DNA of 19,955 nucleotides from an uncultured Clostridia bacterium (GCA_904501795.1 CAJGCK010000021.1:1-19955), one strand, 5' to 3'. Counted from the stretch's first letter, positions 1-8,779 are shown. Numbers and translations: made by a program. Notes: generated by a model from the sequence alone, not told the origin.

Positions 1-1166
1 AATTTTATTTTTTAGATAACGAATATTATTTTAAGAGAGAAGGCAATATTTATGGCTTTTACGATGACGCTGAAAGATTTGCTTTCTTCTCACGTGCTTC
101 ATTAGATACTATCGCAAGATTAAATATATATCCTAACGTTTTACACTGTAACGACTGGCAAACGGCTTCGGCGATAATATATTTAAAAGGTATGTATTAC
201 GGGGATGAAAATTTTAGAAAAGTTAAAACTTTATTTACAATTCATAATATAGAATACCAAGGTAATTTTGGCATGGAAACATATTCTGACTTGTTCGGTT
301 TTCCTGACAATATTAAAAATTTCGTTGAGTTTAACGGACAAGTTAACCTTATGAAAGGCGCTATTGAAATGACCGATACTGTTTCTACCGTTAGTCCTAC
401 GTACGCAAACGAAATAAAAAATTCTTTCTTTGCCCACGGATTAGAGAACATTGTTATAAGAAATGAAAATAAACTACATGGCATTCTAAACGGAATAGAT
501 TTAGATTATTATAATCCCGAAACTGACAAATATTTGTTTAAAAATTATTCGGTTGACGATATTTCGGGTAAAGCGGTTTGCAAAAAAGAGTTACAAAAAC
601 TACTTTCGTTAACCGAAAGGGAAGACGTGCCGATTATTTGTATAATCTCTCGTTTAGTTTCGCATAAAGGTCTTGATTTAGTTAAAGAAACACTAGAAAA
701 TTTGCTAGTTCAAGACGTTCAAGTGGTTATTCTCGGCAAGGGTGAAACTTCTTACGAGAATTTCTTTACCCACGTTTCAACACTTTATAAAGGCAAATGC
801 GCAACAGTAATTGCATATAATCAAGACTTGTCAAGAAAGATTTATTCCGGCTCGGATATTTTTTTAATGCCCTCTAAAATGGAGCCTTGTGGTCTATCTC
901 AAATGATTGCTTCAAGATATGGAACTGTTGCAATCGTTAGAGAAACGGGTGGGCTTAACGACAGCATTGTTCCTTATGGTAAAGAAAATTCAAACGGTTT
1001 TACCTTTAAGGACTACAACCCGCACGATATGTTTTACGTAATAAATAAAGCAATAGATTTATATAAAAACAAACCTGAATGGACTAGATTGCAAGAACGC
1101 GCGATGAAAACGGATTTTTCTTGGTCGTGTCAAGCATCAAAATACGAAAAAATATATAACAACTAG
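1..1166 (+). CDS. glgA: Glycogen synthase (ADP-glucose type), 5' end cut by window edge
   Basis: Transfers glucose from ADP-glucose to the growing alpha-1,4-glucan in cytoplasmic glycogen synthesis (GT5 family, GT-B fold). The frame is open from nucleotide 3 to the stop at 1164-1166, giving 387 residues; the family is usually about 475-480, so roughly 90 N-terminal residues, including the KxGGL ADP-glucose motif, lie outside the window. The ATG at 192 is internal, because typical GlgA sequence (SRASLD, then LHCNDWQTA, the counterpart of the usual HCHDWHTA) precedes it in frame. The C-terminal domain shows RLVSHKGLDLV, GKGE, then SDIFLMPSKMEPCGLSQ and RETGGL, which carry the conserved catalytic Glu and phosphate-binding loop. 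The gene is followed 8 bases later by glgP, whose ribosome binding site overlaps this stop codon. The identification is secure; glgC/glgD may lie upstream but cannot be seen. Confidence 0.96.
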   Translation, partial: FYFLDNEYYFKREGNIYGFYDDAERFAFFSRASLDTIARLNIYPNVLHCNDWQTASAIIYLKGMYYGDENFRKVKTLFTIHNIEYQGNFGMETYSDLFGFPDNIKNFVEFNGQVNLMKGAIEMTDTVSTVSPTYANEIKNSFFAHGLENIVIRNENKLHGILNGIDLDYYNPETDKYLFKNYSVDDISGKAVCKKELQKLLSLTEREDVPIICIISRLVSHKGLDLVKETLENLLVQDVQVVILGKGETSYENFFTHVSTLYKGKCATVIAYNQDLSRKIYSGSDIFLMPSKMEPCGLSQMIASRYGTVAIVRETGGLNDSIVPYGKENSNGFTFKDYNPHDMFYVINKAIDLYKNKPEWTRLQERAMKTDFSWSCQASKYEKIYNN

Positions 1167-1174
1167 GAGACACA

Positions 1175-3595
1175 ATGAACGAAATTACTGAAAAAGACGC
1201 GTTAAATTTAATCAAAAGTAAATTATCAAAATATTACGGCGTTGGCGAGAAAGAAGCAAGTAAAGAGCAAATTTATAAAGCAGTTGCTATGTGCATTAGA
1301 GACATTTTGCTTGAAAAACGTAGCGCTTTTAATAAAAAATACAGAAAAAACGGTGGCAAAAGGGTTTACTATCTTTGTATGGAGTTTTTGCTCGGTCAAT
1401 CGCTTAAAAACAACGCGTATAACTTAAATTTAACCGATTCTTTTAATAATGCACTTACTAAAAACTTTAATTGTTCATTAGAAGAATTATACGAATTAGA
1501 GCCGGATGCTGGGTTAGGTAACGGTGGTTTAGGTCGACTTGCCGCTTGTTTTATGGATGCTTTGGCGTCACAAAATTATCCCGCTATGGGTTATTCAATC
1601 CGCTACGAGTATGGATTGTTTAAACAAAAAATAGTTGACGGTTGGCAAATGGAATTACCTGATATTTGGTTGCCAGGTGGCGAAGTATGGCTTTCGCCCC
1701 GTCACGATAAAACATTTAAGGTAAAATTCGACGGTTTTATTCGTGAAAATTGGACCGAAAACGGCTTAACTGTTGAACATGCCGACGCGAAAGAAGTAGA
1801 AGCCGTTGCTTATGACATGATGATATCGGGAAAAGATAGTGAAGCAGTATCGGTTTTAAGGCTTTGGAGAGCGCAAAATATTCGCGATTTTGATATGAAA
1901 ACTTTCTCTCAAGGCGACTATATGCGTTGCATGCAAGAGGACAACGAAGCCGAACTTATTTCAAAAGTTTTATATCCTTCAGACAACCATTTCGAAGGCA
2001 AATCTTTAAGATTGAAACAACAATATTTGTTAGTTTCAGCAACGCTTCAAGACATAGTTAACGACCACAAAAGAAGATACGGGTCACTTTCTACCTTGCC
2101 TGATAAAGCGTCAATCCATATTAACGATACTCACCCAGCATTGTGTATTCCCGAGTTAATGCGTATTTTAATAGATGAAAACGGTTTTTCTTGGGAAGAT
2201 GCTTGGAGCATAGTCACTAGAACCGTCGCATATACTAACCATACGGTTATGTGCGAAGCGCTTGAAAAATGGAGTGAAGATCTTATTCAACGCCGATTAC
2301 CTCGTATTTACATGATATTAAAAGAGATTAACCAAAGATTTTGCGCACAAATGTGGGATAAATTCCCTGGGGATTGGGATAAAATTGACAGAATGAGTAT
2401 ATTCTCTCATGGCCAAGTAAAAATGGCAAACTTATCGGTAATAGCGTCGAATAAAGTAAACGGAGTTTCCGCGCTTCATAGTGATATTATCAAAAAAAGT
2501 ATTTTCAAAGACTTTTTCGACGTTTTCCCAGACAAATTTACTAACGTAACTAACGGTATTGCGCATAGGCGTTGGTTGTGTCAGTCAAATAAAGAATTGT
2601 GCGAACTATTAAACGAGTGCATAGGTGACAAATACGTTAAGGACGCCGAACGCTTGATAGATTTTAAAAAGTTTGAAAACGATAAAGCCGTTTTAGAAAG
2701 ATTAAACGAAATAAAAAAGATAAAGAAATTACAATTTTGTGATTTCTTAAAGAAAAATCAAGGCGTAATAATTGACCCAGACTCTATGTTTGACGTTCAA
2801 GCGAAAAGAATGCACGAGTATAAACGTCAACTTTTAAACGCTTTGTATATAATTTCGTTATATAATGAACTTAAAGAAAATCCATCGCTTAACGTAACGC
2901 CAAAAACCTTTATTTTTGGTGCTAAGGCTGCGCCTGGCTATTATTTCGCTAAACAAATTATCAAATTAATTTGTTTCATTAGTCAAGACATTAAAAAGCA
3001 CCCTGAAATTGCTAAAAAATTAAACGTTGTTTATATCGAAGACTATAAAGTATCGGTTGCTGAAAAACTAATGCCTGCAACGGAAGTTAGCGAACAAATT
3101 TCTCAAGCAGGTAAAGAAGCTAGTGGAACGGGCAACATGAAGTTTATGATAAACGGCGCTTTAACTATAGGAACTCTTGACGGAGCAAACGTTGAAATGA
3201 AAGAAGCGTGCGGGGACGATAATATATTTATTTTTGGTTTAACCGCAAAAGAAGTTGATAGGCTATGGAAAGAAGGGTATAATTCTACTTCATTTTATAA
3301 CAACAATATTCGCGCAGAAAAGGTCATTAACGCCTTAAATCAAGGCTTTAACGGTCAAGATTTTAGCGATATTTCTAGATATTTATTAACTGGAAGCCCT
3401 ATCGCTGATCCTTATATGTGCCTTGCCGATTTTGGCTCGTATTGTGACGCGCATAAGGCGTGTGATGAAGTGTATAACGACAAATTGTCTTGGGCGAAAA
3501 AGAGTCTAAACAATATTGCTACCGCTGGTATTTTTGCAAGTGATAGAAGCATAAGAGATTATGCAAACAATATTTGGAACTTAAAAAGATTTTAA
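1175..3595 (+). CDS. glgP: Glycogen/maltodextrin phosphorylase
   Basis: Phosphorolyses alpha-1,4-glucan ends to glucose-1-phosphate (GT35, PLP-dependent, cytoplasmic). At 806 residues it has the normal family length. Conserved blocks appear in order: CMEFLLGQSL, GLGNGGLGRLAACFMDALA, NDTHPAL, TNHTVMCEALEKW, VTNGIAHRRW, QAKRMHEYKRQLLNALY, and the PLP site GTGNMKF followed by TIGTLDGANVE. The PLP-binding lysine is Lys656. The ATG follows an AGGAGA Shine-Dalgarno that overlaps the glgA stop. The gene is co-transcribed with glgA upstream and a GH13 enzyme 2 bases downstream, so synthesis and breakdown of glycogen are encoded together. Whether it prefers glycogen or short maltodextrins cannot be told from sequence alone. 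No frameshift or missing key residue was seen. Confidence 0.97.
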   Translation: MNEITEKDALNLIKSKLSKYYGVGEKEASKEQIYKAVAMCIRDILLEKRSAFNKKYRKNGGKRVYYLCMEFLLGQSLKNNAYNLNLTDSFNNALTKNFNCSLEELYELEPDAGLGNGGLGRLAACFMDALASQNYPAMGYSIRYEYGLFKQKIVDGWQMELPDIWLPGGEVWLSPRHDKTFKVKFDGFIRENWTENGLTVEHADAKEVEAVAYDMMISGKDSEAVSVLRLWRAQNIRDFDMKTFSQGDYMRCMQEDNEAELISKVLYPSDNHFEGKSLRLKQQYLLVSATLQDIVNDHKRRYGSLSTLPDKASIHINDTHPALCIPELMRILIDENGFSWEDAWSIVTRTVAYTNHTVMCEALEKWSEDLIQRRLPRIYMILKEINQRFCAQMWDKFPGDWDKIDRMSIFSHGQVKMANLSVIASNKVNGVSALHSDIIKKSIFKDFFDVFPDKFTNVTNGIAHRRWLCQSNKELCELLNECIGDKYVKDAERLIDFKKFENDKAVLERLNEIKKIKKLQFCDFLKKNQGVIIDPDSMFDVQAKRMHEYKRQLLNALYIISLYNELKENPSLNVTPKTFIFGAKAAPGYYFAKQIIKLICFISQDIKKHPEIAKKLNVVYIEDYKVSVAEKLMPATEVSEQISQAGKEASGTGNMKFMINGALTIGTLDGANVEMKEACGDDNIFIFGLTAKEVDRLWKEGYNSTSFYNNNIRAEKVINALNQGFNGQDFSDISRYLLTGSPIADPYMCLADFGSYCDAHKACDEVYNDKLSWAKKSLNNIATAGIFASDRSIRDYANNIWNLKRF

Positions 3596-3597
3596 TT

Positions 3598-5397
3598 ATG
3601 CATTATTTTAATCCACTTAACGTTTATTACAAGTCTATAACGGGCGCTATTCAAGAAAATACGCCCGTAATTTTTAGATTAAAGTCAAACGACTCTGCTT
3701 GTTATATGGTTGTAATTGAAGATTCTACGAAAGAAGAATTTCGTTATGAAATGAAAAAAGATAACGATACTTTTTTTGTGGAGTTATCTTTTTCTGTTGG
3801 GTTAAAATGGTACTATTTTGAACTTTCAAACGGAAAAAAACTTGGCAAAGGCGAAAATTATAATGCTGAAATTCAAAACAAAATAAATTTTTATCAATTA
3901 ACCGTATATTCGAGAGACTATAAAGTTCCTTCATGGCTAAAAGGCGGGGTTATTTATCAAATTTTCCCCGATAGATTTTACAAAAGTGAAAAATATAAGA
4001 TAAATACTAAAAAATTTGTTCACGAAAACTGGTTTGACACCCCCGTATATAAACCTAACGAAGACGGGCAAGTATTAAACAATGATTTTTTTGGTGGTAA
4101 CATACAAGGAATTATCGAAAAATTAGATTATTTCAAGAGTTTATCCGTAAACGCAATATATTTAAATCCTATTTTTAAGGCTTTTTCAAACCATCGTTAC
4201 GACACGGGGGATTACTTTGTGATTGACGAGTTACTTGGTGATGAAAACGACTTAATTGAACTTATTGAAAAGGCAAATAGAAAGGGCATTAAAATTATAT
4301 TAGACGGCGTTTTTAACCACGTTGGTGACGATAGTATTTATTTTAACAAATACGGAAACTACGATAGTGTCGGCGCGTATCAAAACACAAATTCAAAATA
4401 TTATTCGTGGTTTAATTTTATTGATTATCCAAACGACTATGAATCTTGGTGGGGGATAAAAACTCTACCGCAAGTTGATAAAAACAATATAGATTATATA
4501 AATTTTATTTGCGGTGAAAACGGCGTAATAGAAAGATACACAAAACTTGGAATAGGTGGTTGGCGACTTGACGTCGTAGACGAATTAAACGGAAATTTTG
4601 TAAAAAAATTAAGAGAAAGAGTAAAAACTAACAATAAAAACGCAATAATTATCGGTGAAGTTTGGGAAGACGCTTCAAACAAGGTTTCATACGGCGAGAG
4701 AAGAGAATATTTTTTAGGTAAAGAACTTGATTCGGTAATGAACTATCCGCTTAAAAACGCTATATTAGAGTACGTTACTAAAAAAGATGAAAAGGCGCTA
4801 CTATCTGTTGTTTTAGAGCAATTAAACAACTACCCAAAAATCGTTTTAGATAGTTTAATGAATATTTTATCGACACACGATACGATAAGGCTTATTTCGG
4901 CGCTTAGTGGGATAAATATTAACGGATTAACAAAAGAACAACAAGAAAAAATAAAGTTAAATAATATACAAAAAAACGATTCGATTTTTCTTGTTAAAAT
5001 CGCATCGCTGTTACAGTTTACTTTATACGGAGTACCTTCAATTTATTATGGCGACGAAGTTGGAATGGAAGGATTTACCGACCCGTTAAACCGCATGTGT
5101 TTTCCTTGGAAAAATGAAAACGTTGTGCTATTAAATTGGTATAAATTTTTAGGAAAATTAAGAAAAAATTATAAAGCATTTAACGACGGGGAAATTTCTA
5201 TATTGCTCGCAAAAAACGGTGCTTTTGTTTTTAAGAGAGAAAACATAAATTCTAACGTTTTGGTTTGTGTTAACCTATCTAATGATGAAATTAATTTATC
5301 GTTTGATGGTGAAGTTAAAGAACTAATTTCTACTAAAGTATTTAATAATTCCGCTATTCAAAAGACAAACTCTTTTGGGATTTACGTTAAAAATTAA
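3598..5397 (+). CDS. Neopullulanase / cyclomaltodextrinase-like alpha-glucosidase (GH13)
   Basis: Hydrolyses alpha-1,4 (and possibly alpha-1,6) bonds in maltodextrins, cyclodextrins or limit dextrins. There is no signal peptide, so it acts in the cytoplasm. I chose the ATG at 3598 (599 residues), 2 bases after the glgP stop, over an in-frame TTG at 3574 inside glgP; no clear Shine-Dalgarno precedes either, so translational coupling is likely. An N-terminal beta-rich domain (about residues 1-110), as in the CBM34 domain of GH13_20 enzymes, precedes the barrel, which begins near the GVIYQIFPDRF segment. The four GH13 regions are present: DGVFNH (236-241), RLDVVDE with nucleophile Asp325, GEVWE with acid/base Glu354, and THDT with Asp428. 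It likely trims branches left by glycogen phosphorylase. The exact specificity is not determined by these motifs. Confidence 0.88.
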   Translation: MHYFNPLNVYYKSITGAIQENTPVIFRLKSNDSACYMVVIEDSTKEEFRYEMKKDNDTFFVELSFSVGLKWYYFELSNGKKLGKGENYNAEIQNKINFYQLTVYSRDYKVPSWLKGGVIYQIFPDRFYKSEKYKINTKKFVHENWFDTPVYKPNEDGQVLNNDFFGGNIQGIIEKLDYFKSLSVNAIYLNPIFKAFSNHRYDTGDYFVIDELLGDENDLIELIEKANRKGIKIILDGVFNHVGDDSIYFNKYGNYDSVGAYQNTNSKYYSWFNFIDYPNDYESWWGIKTLPQVDKNNIDYINFICGENGVIERYTKLGIGGWRLDVVDELNGNFVKKLRERVKTNNKNAIIIGEVWEDASNKVSYGERREYFLGKELDSVMNYPLKNAILEYVTKKDEKALLSVVLEQLNNYPKIVLDSLMNILSTHDTIRLISALSGININGLTKEQQEKIKLNNIQKNDSIFLVKIASLLQFTLYGVPSIYYGDEVGMEGFTDPLNRMCFPWKNENVVLLNWYKFLGKLRKNYKAFNDGEISILLAKNGAFVFKRENINSNVLVCVNLSNDEINLSFDGEVKELISTKVFNNSAIQKTNSFGIYVKN

Positions 5398-5414
5398 AAA
5401 AATATGTAAATCAT

Positions 5415-5443
5415 TTGACAAAATTGATTGTTAGTGGTAATAT
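5415..5443 (+). promoter_or_regulatory. Sigma-A-type promoter for the T-box/trpB2 unit
   Basis: A perfect TTGACA -35 box (5415-5420) and TAATAT -10 box (5438-5443) are separated by 17 bases. Transcription would start near 5450, just upstream of T-box Stem I. It begins 17 bases after the GH13 stop codon, and no intrinsic terminator separates the two units, so some glycogen-operon readthrough into the T-box leader is possible. Confidence 0.85.
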
Positions 5444-5449
5444 CAAGAT

Positions 5450-5711
5450 AGTTAAATTATAAACCGTTGAGGTAAAATAGTAGATATTTTCGCTTACTTT
5501 TTAGAGAGTTCGTGGTTGGTGAAAACGGGCAAAGTGATTTATTGAATGGGTTACCGAGGGTGAATACGAAATAGTAGTAGTGTTCAACGCATGCCATGCG
5601 TTATCGTGGCGAGATATGATAGTATCTTATTAAGGCAAATGCAATTTGCGAATTTGGGTGGCAACACGGAAATTTCGTCCCAAGCGGATAAATTTTCGTG
5701 TTATTTTTTTT
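5450..5711 (+). promoter_or_regulatory. T-box leader specific for tRNA-Trp
   Basis: This tRNA-sensing transcription attenuator is recognised from several landmarks. The base of the specifier region pairs GGTAA (5471-5475) with TTACC (5551-5555). The specifier loop holds the sequence GAATGGG, with codon TGG (Trp) at 5547-5549 followed by a purine. The Stem I distal motifs AGAGAG (5503-5508) and GGTTGGTG (5514-5521) are present. The T-box/antiterminator sequence TTTGGGTGGCAACACGG lies at 5653-5669. The acceptor-binding bulge reads UGGC (5659-5662); its last base, C, would pair with discriminator G73, the usual base in bacterial tRNA-Trp. Uncharged tRNA-Trp should stabilise the antiterminator and turn on trpB2. 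Specifier, bulge and downstream gene all agree, so specificity is well supported. The exact 5' end is inferred from the promoter. Confidence 0.93.
5663..5711 (+). terminator. Intrinsic terminator of the Trp T-box
   Basis: A 13-bp stem with one G-U pair joins 5663-5675 to 5690-5702 (outer arm AACACG/CGTGTT). It has a 14-base loop and is followed by eight T residues (5704-5711). Its left arm overlaps the T-box sequence, so it is mutually exclusive with the antiterminator. The trpB2 Shine-Dalgarno follows immediately. Confidence 0.92.
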
Positions 5712-5725
5712 AAGGAGATAAAACT

Positions 5726-7093
5726 ATGGAAAAACGTATACCAACAAGATTATTGCTTGAAGAAAAAGAACTTCCTAAGCATTGGTATAATATAAACGCG
5801 GTTATGAAAGACAAGCACGAGCCCTGTTTAGACCCGATTACTAAAAAACCGTGTACTGCAGAAGATTTATCTAAAGTTTTTTGTAAAGAATTAGTTAATC
5901 AAGAACTTAACTTTACCGACGAATATATTCCTATTCCTGAAGACGTCCAAGAGTTCTATAAAATGGTACGTCCCGCTCCGCTAATTAGAGCGTATTGTTT
6001 GGAAAAAGTTTTGGATACTCCCGCTGAAATTTATTATAAGTTTGAAGGGAACAATACTTCTGGTTCACACAAATTAAACTCGGCAATTCCACAAGCCTAT
6101 TATGCAAAACAAGAAGGACTAAAAAACTTAACCACTGAAACGGGCGCAGGACAATGGGGAACAGCTCTTTCTATGGCGTGCGCGTTCTACGGACTAGATT
6201 TAACTGTTTTTATGGTTAAATGTAGTGCCGAGCAAAAACCGTTTAGAAAAGCGGTTATAGAAACCTACGGCGCCAACGTTATTAAAAGCCCGTCTACTAC
6301 TACTAGCATAGGTAGAAAAATTTTAGAAGAATTCCCAAACACCACCGGTTCGCTTGGTTGCGCGGTGTCCGAAGCAACGGAGAAAGCACTTTCCACTCCA
6401 GAATGCAAGTACGTTTTAGGTAGTGTTTTAGATTACGTAATTTTGCATCAATCTATTATAGGGTTGGAAACCAAACTTGCTTTAGAAAAATACGGTGTAC
6501 AACCAGATATTTTAATTAGTTGCATAGGTGGTGGCTCAAACTTCGGTGGTTTTATAGCGCCTTTTGTTAAAGATAAAATAAATGGAACGAAAGATATTAG
6601 AATAGTTGCGGTAGAACCTAAATCTTGTCCTTCGTTAACGCGCGGTAAATATGCTTATGATTACGGCGATACGGGTAGAATTACACCCCTTCTTAAAATG
6701 TACACCTTAGGTAACGGGTATATTCCTGCATCAAGTCACGCAGGCGGGCTTAGATATCACGGTGTTAACCCTATTATATCTAAATTATATCACGACGGTT
6801 ATTTGGAAGCAGTTTCAGTTGAGCAAACGAAAGTCTTCGAAGCAGCAGTTAAGTTTGCTAAGTGTGAAGGTATTTTGCCTGCACCTGAGTCTTCTCATTC
6901 GATTAAAGTTGCTATTAATGAAGCGCTTAAATGTAAACAAACGGGCGAGAAAAAGAAGATTGTGTTCTGTTTAACCGGAACGGGCTATTTTGATTTAAAC
7001 GCTTATACCGCGTTTAATAATAAAGAGATGCAAGATTACGTTCCCACTGATGAAGAGTTGCAAAAAGGCTTTAGCACTATTCCGACGATTTAG
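5726..7093 (+). CDS. trpB2: Tryptophan synthase beta chain, TrpB2 type
   Basis: A PLP enzyme that condenses indole with L-serine to give L-tryptophan. The 455-residue length and the sequence around the cofactor lysine, GSHKLNSA with Lys116, mark the TrpB2 (TrpB-related) subfamily rather than the shorter classical TrpB. The PLP phosphate-binding loop GGGSN is at 268-272, and the ETGAGQWGTALS block typical of TrpB2 is present. The ATG follows AAGGAG (5712-5717) at good spacing. There is no trpA or other trp gene nearby. TrpB2 enzymes are known to work without a tightly bound TrpA, so the role is probably salvage of free indole. Expression is controlled by the tRNA-Trp T-box directly upstream, independent support for a Trp-synthetic role. 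Some archaeal TrpB2 proteins use O-phosphoserine, which cannot be excluded here. Confidence 0.93.
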   Translation: MEKRIPTRLLLEEKELPKHWYNINAVMKDKHEPCLDPITKKPCTAEDLSKVFCKELVNQELNFTDEYIPIPEDVQEFYKMVRPAPLIRAYCLEKVLDTPAEIYYKFEGNNTSGSHKLNSAIPQAYYAKQEGLKNLTTETGAGQWGTALSMACAFYGLDLTVFMVKCSAEQKPFRKAVIETYGANVIKSPSTTTSIGRKILEEFPNTTGSLGCAVSEATEKALSTPECKYVLGSVLDYVILHQSIIGLETKLALEKYGVQPDILISCIGGGSNFGGFIAPFVKDKINGTKDIRIVAVEPKSCPSLTRGKYAYDYGDTGRITPLLKMYTLGNGYIPASSHAGGLRYHGVNPIISKLYHDGYLEAVSVEQTKVFEAAVKFAKCEGILPAPESSHSIKVAINEALKCKQTGEKKKIVFCLTGTGYFDLNAYTAFNNKEMQDYVPTDEELQKGFSTIPTI

Positions 7094-7130
7094 CTAAAAT
7101 ACGTTATACACGAATATTTTGAGTAAACGC

Positions 7131-7159
7131 TTGCATATTTTTTAATAATGTATTATAAT
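7131..7159 (+). promoter_or_regulatory. Sigma-A-type promoter for acpP
   Basis: A TTGCAT -35 box (7131-7136) and a perfect TATAAT -10 box (7154-7159) are separated by 17 bases. The box lies 38 bases after the trpB2 stop and 27 bases before the acpP ATG, so acpP is expressed from its own promoter. Confidence 0.85.
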
Positions 7160-7185
7160 TAAAAAAAACATTGGAGGATAAAGTT

Positions 7186-7413
7186 ATGGCAGTAGCTGAT
7201 AAAGTTAAAGAACTTATTTCTAGCCAACTAAACAAACCGATAGAAGAAATTACAGAAGATAAGGAAGTTGTTAAAGACCTTGGCGCAGACTCGCTTGACG
7301 TTGTTGAAATGGTTATGACGCTTGAGAGTGAATTTAATATCACAGTTCCTGAAGAAGATGCGGTTAACATTAAAACCGTAGGTGACATAATTGAATTAAT
7401 TAGCAAGAAATAA
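7186..7413 (+). CDS. acpP: Acyl carrier protein
   Basis: A small acidic protein of 75 residues, the normal length, that carries acyl intermediates on a 4'-phosphopantetheine arm during fatty acid synthesis. The attachment motif GADSLD contains Ser36, followed by VVEMVMTLE of the recognition helix. I chose the ATG at 7186, preceded by GGAGGA (7173-7178), over an in-frame TTG at 7171 that overlaps this Shine-Dalgarno. The gene stands alone, with its own promoter and a strong terminator, and no fab gene is adjacent. The ordinary sequence and strong promoter suit the housekeeping fatty-acid ACP. A role with a specialised synthase is possible but has no support here. Confidence 0.96.
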   Translation: MAVADKVKELISSQLNKPIEEITEDKEVVKDLGADSLDVVEMVMTLESEFNITVPEEDAVNIKTVGDIIELISKK

Positions 7414-7419
7414 TAATTA

Positions 7420-7444
7420 AGCCCCGCAAATTGCGGGGCTTTTT
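7420..7444 (+). terminator. Intrinsic terminator of acpP
   Basis: An 8-bp GC-rich perfect stem, AGCCCCGC (7420-7427) with GCGGGGCT (7433-7440), has a 5-base loop and runs into TTTTT on the plus strand. It lies between convergent acpP and the flavodiiron gene. The T-tract on the minus strand is poor, so it mainly serves acpP. Confidence 0.93.
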
Positions 7445-7468
7445 CTTTGTAAACTTTTTCCTTTTAGT

Positions 7469-8620
7469 TTATATAGACAAAATTTCGTTTGATAGTGCTT
7501 TAATTTGTTCTATATTCTCTTCTTTTACACCGGATAAAATAGACACGTGATTTTCAAAGAACTTAACGTTTTTACAGTTTTCTAACATCGATTGCATTAC
7601 TTTTTTTGCCGTCGGTGCCCAAGAACCGTTTTCAATAAATCCTATAGTACGATTTTGATAGTTTCTTGCGGTTAGGTGAGTTATAAATTCGTGCATAGGC
7701 GGGAAGATATCGCCGTTATAAGTAGTTGTTGCAAGAATAATTTTTCCATACTTAAACGCGTCTTCTAAAGCTTCTGTCATATCGCATCTAATCAAATCAA
7801 ATACCGCAGTTTTTTCGCCGTTTTTAGTTAATATTTCGTTTAACTTATCAACTGCTTTTTTAGTATTACCATAAACTGAAGTGTAAAAAATCGCCGTACC
7901 TTTTGCTTCGATACCATAAGAAGACCAAATTTGATATAAATTTAAATAATAGCTTAAATTTTCTTCTAAAACTGGGCCGTGTAAGGGACAAATAGCGTTT
8001 ATATCTAAATTAGATAACTTTTTGAACAAATTTTGAACGAGCATGCCAAATTTTCCAACAATTCCAAAATAATATCTTCTTGCTTCACAAGCCCAGTCTT
8101 CATCAGTGTCCAAGGTGCCGAATTTACCAAAAGCATCTGCCGAGAATAAAATTTTAGAGTTTTCTTCATACGTCATCATAACTTCAGGCCAATGGATCAT
8201 AGGTGCAAAAACAAATTTTAAGTTGTGCTTTCCTAAGTTTAAGGTGTCGCCATCACTAACTATAATTTTATCACATGGTAATTTTCCATAATAATTTTCA
8301 ATCATTACGAGTGATTTGGAGTTTACTACTAATTTAATCGATGGGTAATTTTCTATTATTAGCTTAATCCCGGACGAGTGGTCGGGTTCAACGTGTTGAA
8401 TAATTAAATAGTCGGGTTGTTTGCCATTTAATACGTTTTTTACGTTTGATAGCCATTGTACTATAAAATTAGCGTCTACCGTATCGAAAATAGCAACCTT
8501 TTCGTCTAATATAACGTATGAATTATACGCCATTCCATTTTCAACGGGAAATTGACCTTCAAATAAGTCAATATTATAATCGTTAACGCCAACGTAATAA
8601 ACGTCTTTATCGAATTTCAT
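7469..8620 (-). CDS. Class A flavodiiron protein (oxygen/nitric oxide reductase, FprA-like)
   Basis: Reduces O2 to water and/or NO to N2O in the cytoplasm of anaerobes, usually with electrons from rubredoxin. At 383 residues it has the two-domain class A layout, with no rubredoxin or flavin-reductase extension. The metallo-beta-lactamase-like domain (about 1-240) shows the diiron ligand set His76-x-Glu78-x-Asp80 in HVEPDH, His143 in PMIHWPE, Asp162 in FSADAFG and His214 in CPLHGP. The flavodoxin domain begins near 243 with the FMN-binding TSVYGNT loop (247-253). The start codon follows an AGGAGA site 7 bases upstream on the minus strand. The gene is monocistronic with its own promoter. It implies a strict anaerobe exposed to some oxygen or NO; the preferred substrate cannot be told from the sequence. 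Confidence 0.94.
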   Translation of the reverse strand: MKFDKDVYYVGVNDYNIDLFEGQFPVENGMAYNSYVILDEKVAIFDTVDANFIVQWLSNVKNVLNGKQPDYLIIQHVEPDHSSGIKLIIENYPSIKLVVNSKSLVMIENYYGKLPCDKIIVSDGDTLNLGKHNLKFVFAPMIHWPEVMMTYEENSKILFSADAFGKFGTLDTDEDWACEARRYYFGIVGKFGMLVQNLFKKLSNLDINAICPLHGPVLEENLSYYLNLYQIWSSYGIEAKGTAIFYTSVYGNTKKAVDKLNEILTKNGEKTAVFDLIRCDMTEALEDAFKYGKIILATTTYNGDIFPPMHEFITHLTARNYQNRTIGFIENGSWAPTAKKVMQSMLENCKNVKFFENHVSILSGVKEENIEQIKALSNEILSI

Positions 8621-8653
8621 AAAAATATCTCCTGAAAAATCTTTATAAATATT

Positions 8654-8681
8654 ATTATATATAAAAAAAATAAATAGTCAA
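8654..8681 (-). promoter_or_regulatory. Putative promoter of the flavodiiron gene
   Basis: On the minus strand, TTGACT (complement of 8676-8681) and TATAAT (complement of 8654-8659) are separated by 16 bases, upstream of the flavodiiron start. The surrounding DNA is extremely AT-rich, so chance -10-like matches are common, but the pair is well placed. Confidence 0.65.
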
Positions 8682-8732
8682 ACTAATTTGTTTTATATAA
8701 AATATTTTATATAAAAATGGTTTAACAAAAGA

Positions 8733-8762
8733 TTGCTTAAAACAGTTCGTTTATGTTAAAAT
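8733..8762 (+). promoter_or_regulatory. Possible promoter of the chrA-like/MFS operon
   Basis: TTGCTT (8733-8738) and TAAAAT (8757-8762) are separated by 18 bases. The predicted start would leave a leader of only about 10 bases before the ATG at 8780, barely enough for the AAAGGTG Shine-Dalgarno. A more upstream start in the AT-rich stretch 8690-8720 is an alternative. Confidence 0.45.
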
Positions 8763-8779
8763 AAATTTAAAGGTGTAAA

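Noticed and set aside
192..1166. ATG at 192 as the start of the glycogen synthase
   Set aside because: The same frame is open back to nucleotide 3 and encodes clear GlgA sequence before this ATG, so the gene simply begins outside the window.
3574..3597. TTG at 3574 as the start of the GH13 enzyme
   Set aside because: It lies inside glgP without a Shine-Dalgarno; the ATG at 3598 gives the expected N-terminus and sits right after the glgP stop.
7171..7185. TTG at 7171 as the start of the acyl carrier protein
   Set aside because: It overlaps the GGAGGA ribosome binding site of the well-placed ATG at 7186, which gives a normal 75-residue ACP.
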